DNA from: UBA12018 sp051656605
GTDB taxonomy: Bacteria > Bacteroidota > Bacteroidia > Bacteroidales > CAMTPD01
Assembly (NCBI GenBank): GCA_051656605.1
Contig: JBOGCF010000049.1
Coordinates: forward strand, 62,001-126,000
Direction: 5' to 3'
Length of the DNA stretch: 64,000 bases
Below, in pieces: positions 62,309 to 64,000 of the stretch; position 1 is the stretch's first letter, and each line of letters starts with the position of its first letter. Position numbers and translations under genes: made by a program. The notes beneath the pieces were generated by a model, which was not told the origin of the DNA, made no database searches, and worked only from the letters and a program-made list of their open reading frames with translations.

Positions 62309-64000
62309 ATGCAAAGATACAACATCCTAGAACTTAATGAAAAACTCCTTACCGAGCTAAAGTCAATAGCGAAGGAATTGGGAATCAAAAAATATGATTC
62401 ACTGAAAAAGGAGGAACTTGTTTATAAAATTCTTGACGAGCAAGCTGTAAATCTTGCCGAAAAACAAGTTGAGAAAGAAACTGCTAAACCAGAAAAAGCA
62501 GAGAAACCAACTCGTGGAAGACCTAAAAAACAAACTACAACAGTGAAAGCTGAAGAAGCAGACTCTGAGAAGGTAGCAGAAGCACAACCTGTAGCACCGG
62601 AAAAGAAGAAACGTTCGAAAGCTGAAAAAGAAACTGAAGTAGCAAAGGAGGAACCACAACAAGAAGAGAAAGCTCCGGTAGAAAAACCAACTTCACAACC
62701 TAAAGTTATTAAGAAAGTACAACCGGCAGCACAGCCAGAAGCTGAGCAAGCGCCAATAGAGGCAACACCAGCCGCAGAAGCATCACCGGTAACAGAAGCA
62801 AAAGAAGCAACACCTTCGCCCGAAGCAGCAGAAAAGGCTGAATCAGAACCAAAAGCAGTAGTGCAAGAAGAAGGCAAGCGATTAGTTTTCAGACACGGTG
62901 GCGCAAAAACAAGCTCAGTACTTGATCAAGTACTTCCTTTTACATCTTCAAATCGTGGCGGCAATCAAGGCAAGTCTGGCCAAGGTTTTCACAATCAGAA
63001 CAGACAGCAATTCGGTCAGCGCAACAACAACAATCAGAACAGCAATAGCAACAATCAGAACAACGCGAACAATCAGCCACAACCTGTTCAGCAAGCGCAA
63101 CCTCAAAATCAACAACGCGAACAATCCTATTCACACCAACAACCGGTGCAAGAAAAACAAGCTCCGGAAAAACCATTCGAATTCGAAGGCATTCTTACAG
63201 GAATGGGTGTATTAGAGATCATGCAAGACGGATACGGATTCCTTCGTTCTTCAGACTACAACTACCTTACCTCTCCGGACGACATCTACGTATCACAATC
63301 ACAAATCAAGCTATTCGGTTTGAAAACAGGTGATACCGTTGAAGGACCAATTCGTCCTCCGAAAGAAGGCGAAAAGTACTTCCCGCTGGTAAAAGTAGAC
63401 CGTATCAATGGTCGCACGCCTGAAGAAGTAAGAGACAGAATTCCTTTCGACCACCTTACTCCATTGTTCCCGGACGAACGTTTCAACCTTTCGGGCAGAC
63501 GTACCAACAAAGTATACGATAACCTAGCCGTACGTGTAGTAGATCTATTCTCTCCAATCGGTAAAGGACAACGTGGTCTTATCGTAGCACCTCCAAAGAC
63601 TGGTAAAACAGTATTATTGAAAGATATCGCAAACGCTATTTCGGCAAACCATCCTGAAGTGTACATGATCGTTCTTTTGATCGATGAACGTCCGGAAGAG
63701 GTTACAGACATGGCGCGCAGTGTAGACGCAGAAGTAATCGCTTCTACATTTGATGAGCCGGCAGAACGCCACGTAAAAGTAGCGGATATCGTACTGAACA
63801 AAGCAAAACGCATGGTAGAGTGCGGTCACGATGTAGTAATTCTTCTTGACTCAATCACACGTTTGGCTCGTGCATACAATACCGTTCAGCCTGCATCAGG
63901 TAAAGTGCTTTCGGGTGGTGTAGACGCAAACGCACTACAAAAACCAAAACGTTTCTTCGGTGCTGCACGTAACATCGAAAACGGAGGTAGCCTTACAATC
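62309..64000 (+). CDS. rho: Transcription termination factor Rho with long disordered insertion, partial
   Basis: Open from the ATG at 62309 for 564 codons to the window edge; the C-terminus is missing. Rho_N (MQRYNILELNEKLLTELKSI) spans about 1-48. A low-complexity insertion covers about 50-288: first Lys/Glu/Ala/Pro-rich, then Asn/Gln/Arg-rich (about 213-288, e.g. NRQQFGQRNNNNQNSN). The RNA-binding domain begins FEGILTGMGVLEIMQDGYGF at about 292. Walker A is APPKTGKT at 427-434, followed by IVLLIDERPEEVTDM and ILLDSITRLARAYN. E. coli Rho has 419 residues, so the excess is the insertion. In Bacteroides thetaiotaomicron such an insertion has been linked to phase separation. Confidence 0.97.
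   Translation, partial: MQRYNILELNEKLLTELKSIAKELGIKKYDSLKKEELVYKILDEQAVNLAEKQVEKETAKPEKAEKPTRGRPKKQTTTVKAEEADSEKVAEAQPVAPEKKKRSKAEKETEVAKEEPQQEEKAPVEKPTSQPKVIKKVQPAAQPEAEQAPIEATPAAEASPVTEAKEATPSPEAAEKAESEPKAVVQEEGKRLVFRHGGAKTSSVLDQVLPFTSSNRGGNQGKSGQGFHNQNRQQFGQRNNNNQNSNSNNQNNANNQPQPVQQAQPQNQQREQSYSHQQPVQEKQAPEKPFEFEGILTGMGVLEIMQDGYGFLRSSDYNYLTSPDDIYVSQSQIKLFGLKTGDTVEGPIRPPKEGEKYFPLVKVDRINGRTPEEVRDRIPFDHLTPLFPDERFNLSGRRTNKVYDNLAVRVVDLFSPIGKGQRGLIVAPPKTGKTVLLKDIANAISANHPEVYMIVLLIDERPEEVTDMARSVDAEVIASTFDEPAERHVKVADIVLNKAKRMVECGHDVVILLDSITRLARAYNTVQPASGKVLSGGVDANALQKPKRFFGAARNIENGGSLTI

Noticed and set aside
62422..63215. Alternative frames within rho (both strands)
   Set aside because: They arise from the low-complexity codons of the Rho insertion; the rho frame is continuous through the region.

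Overview
The window is chromosomal DNA from a member of Bacteroidales (Bacteroidota). The evidence is a SusC/SusD pair, TonB receptors with an N-terminal carboxypeptidase-regulatory-like domain, several -7 promoter boxes of the Bacteroidota TAnnTTTG type, lipoproteins of the 6-bladed beta-propeller (BF3164/DUF5128) type, a Rho factor with a long disordered insertion, and a biotin operon using BioG. The genus cannot be fixed from the sequence alone. There is no rRNA, tRNA, insertion sequence, prophage or CRISPR array. The left edge cuts a PepSY membrane protein and the right edge cuts rho.

Layout. 1-3.4 kb: iron uptake (TonB siderophore-type receptor plus PepSY protein), divergent from an AspT-type antiporter. 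5.4-9.2 kb: a Met-rich DUF4396 membrane protein, a small ECF-S-like membrane protein and malic enzyme fused to a phosphotransacetylase domain. 9.4-16.1 kb: a complete efflux operon (TetR regulator, TolC-like channel, periplasmic adaptor, RND pump) ending in a small PII-like protein. 16.2-19.2 kb: two tandem DUF418 membrane proteins and a Crp/Fnr regulator. 19.3-24.7 kb: four beta-propeller lipoproteins, two on each strand, around a 0.95 kb non-coding gap that holds a degenerate tandem array with an exact 22 bp period. 24.8-29.0 kb: uronate isomerase (uxaC) with a TRAP transporter. 30.3-35.9 kb: bioB-bioA-bioF-bioG-bioC-bioD. 37-41.2 kb: an MBOAT acyltransferase with two SGNH-fold proteins, probably an envelope O-acylation module. 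Upstream of it is a second short tandem/inverted repeat, with 22-23 bp units. 41.6-49.7 kb: a TIM-barrel sugar isomerase-like protein, a split ThrE-type exporter, a GH78 rhamnosidase, a DEAD-box-type RNA helicase and a GH29 fucosidase. 50-57 kb: an SDR oxidoreductase, a small secreted protein and a SusC/SusD pair. 57.2-64 kb: an OmpA-type lipoprotein, an MFS transporter, ROK glucokinase, tilS and rho.

The genes mostly serve nutrient capture (iron, uronates, deoxysugars, a SusCD substrate), envelope maintenance (O-acylation, a lysozyme-inhibitor-like lipoprotein, efflux) and core metabolism. Many convergent gene pairs are separated by strong bidirectional stem-loop terminators. Several starts could be corrected from predicted -7 boxes, ATGA overlaps or signal peptides. 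The least explained features are the two intergenic arrays with about 22 bp period, the Met-rich insertion of the DUF4396 protein, the PII-like partner of the RND pump and a strong terminator lying directly before the GH78 start codon.
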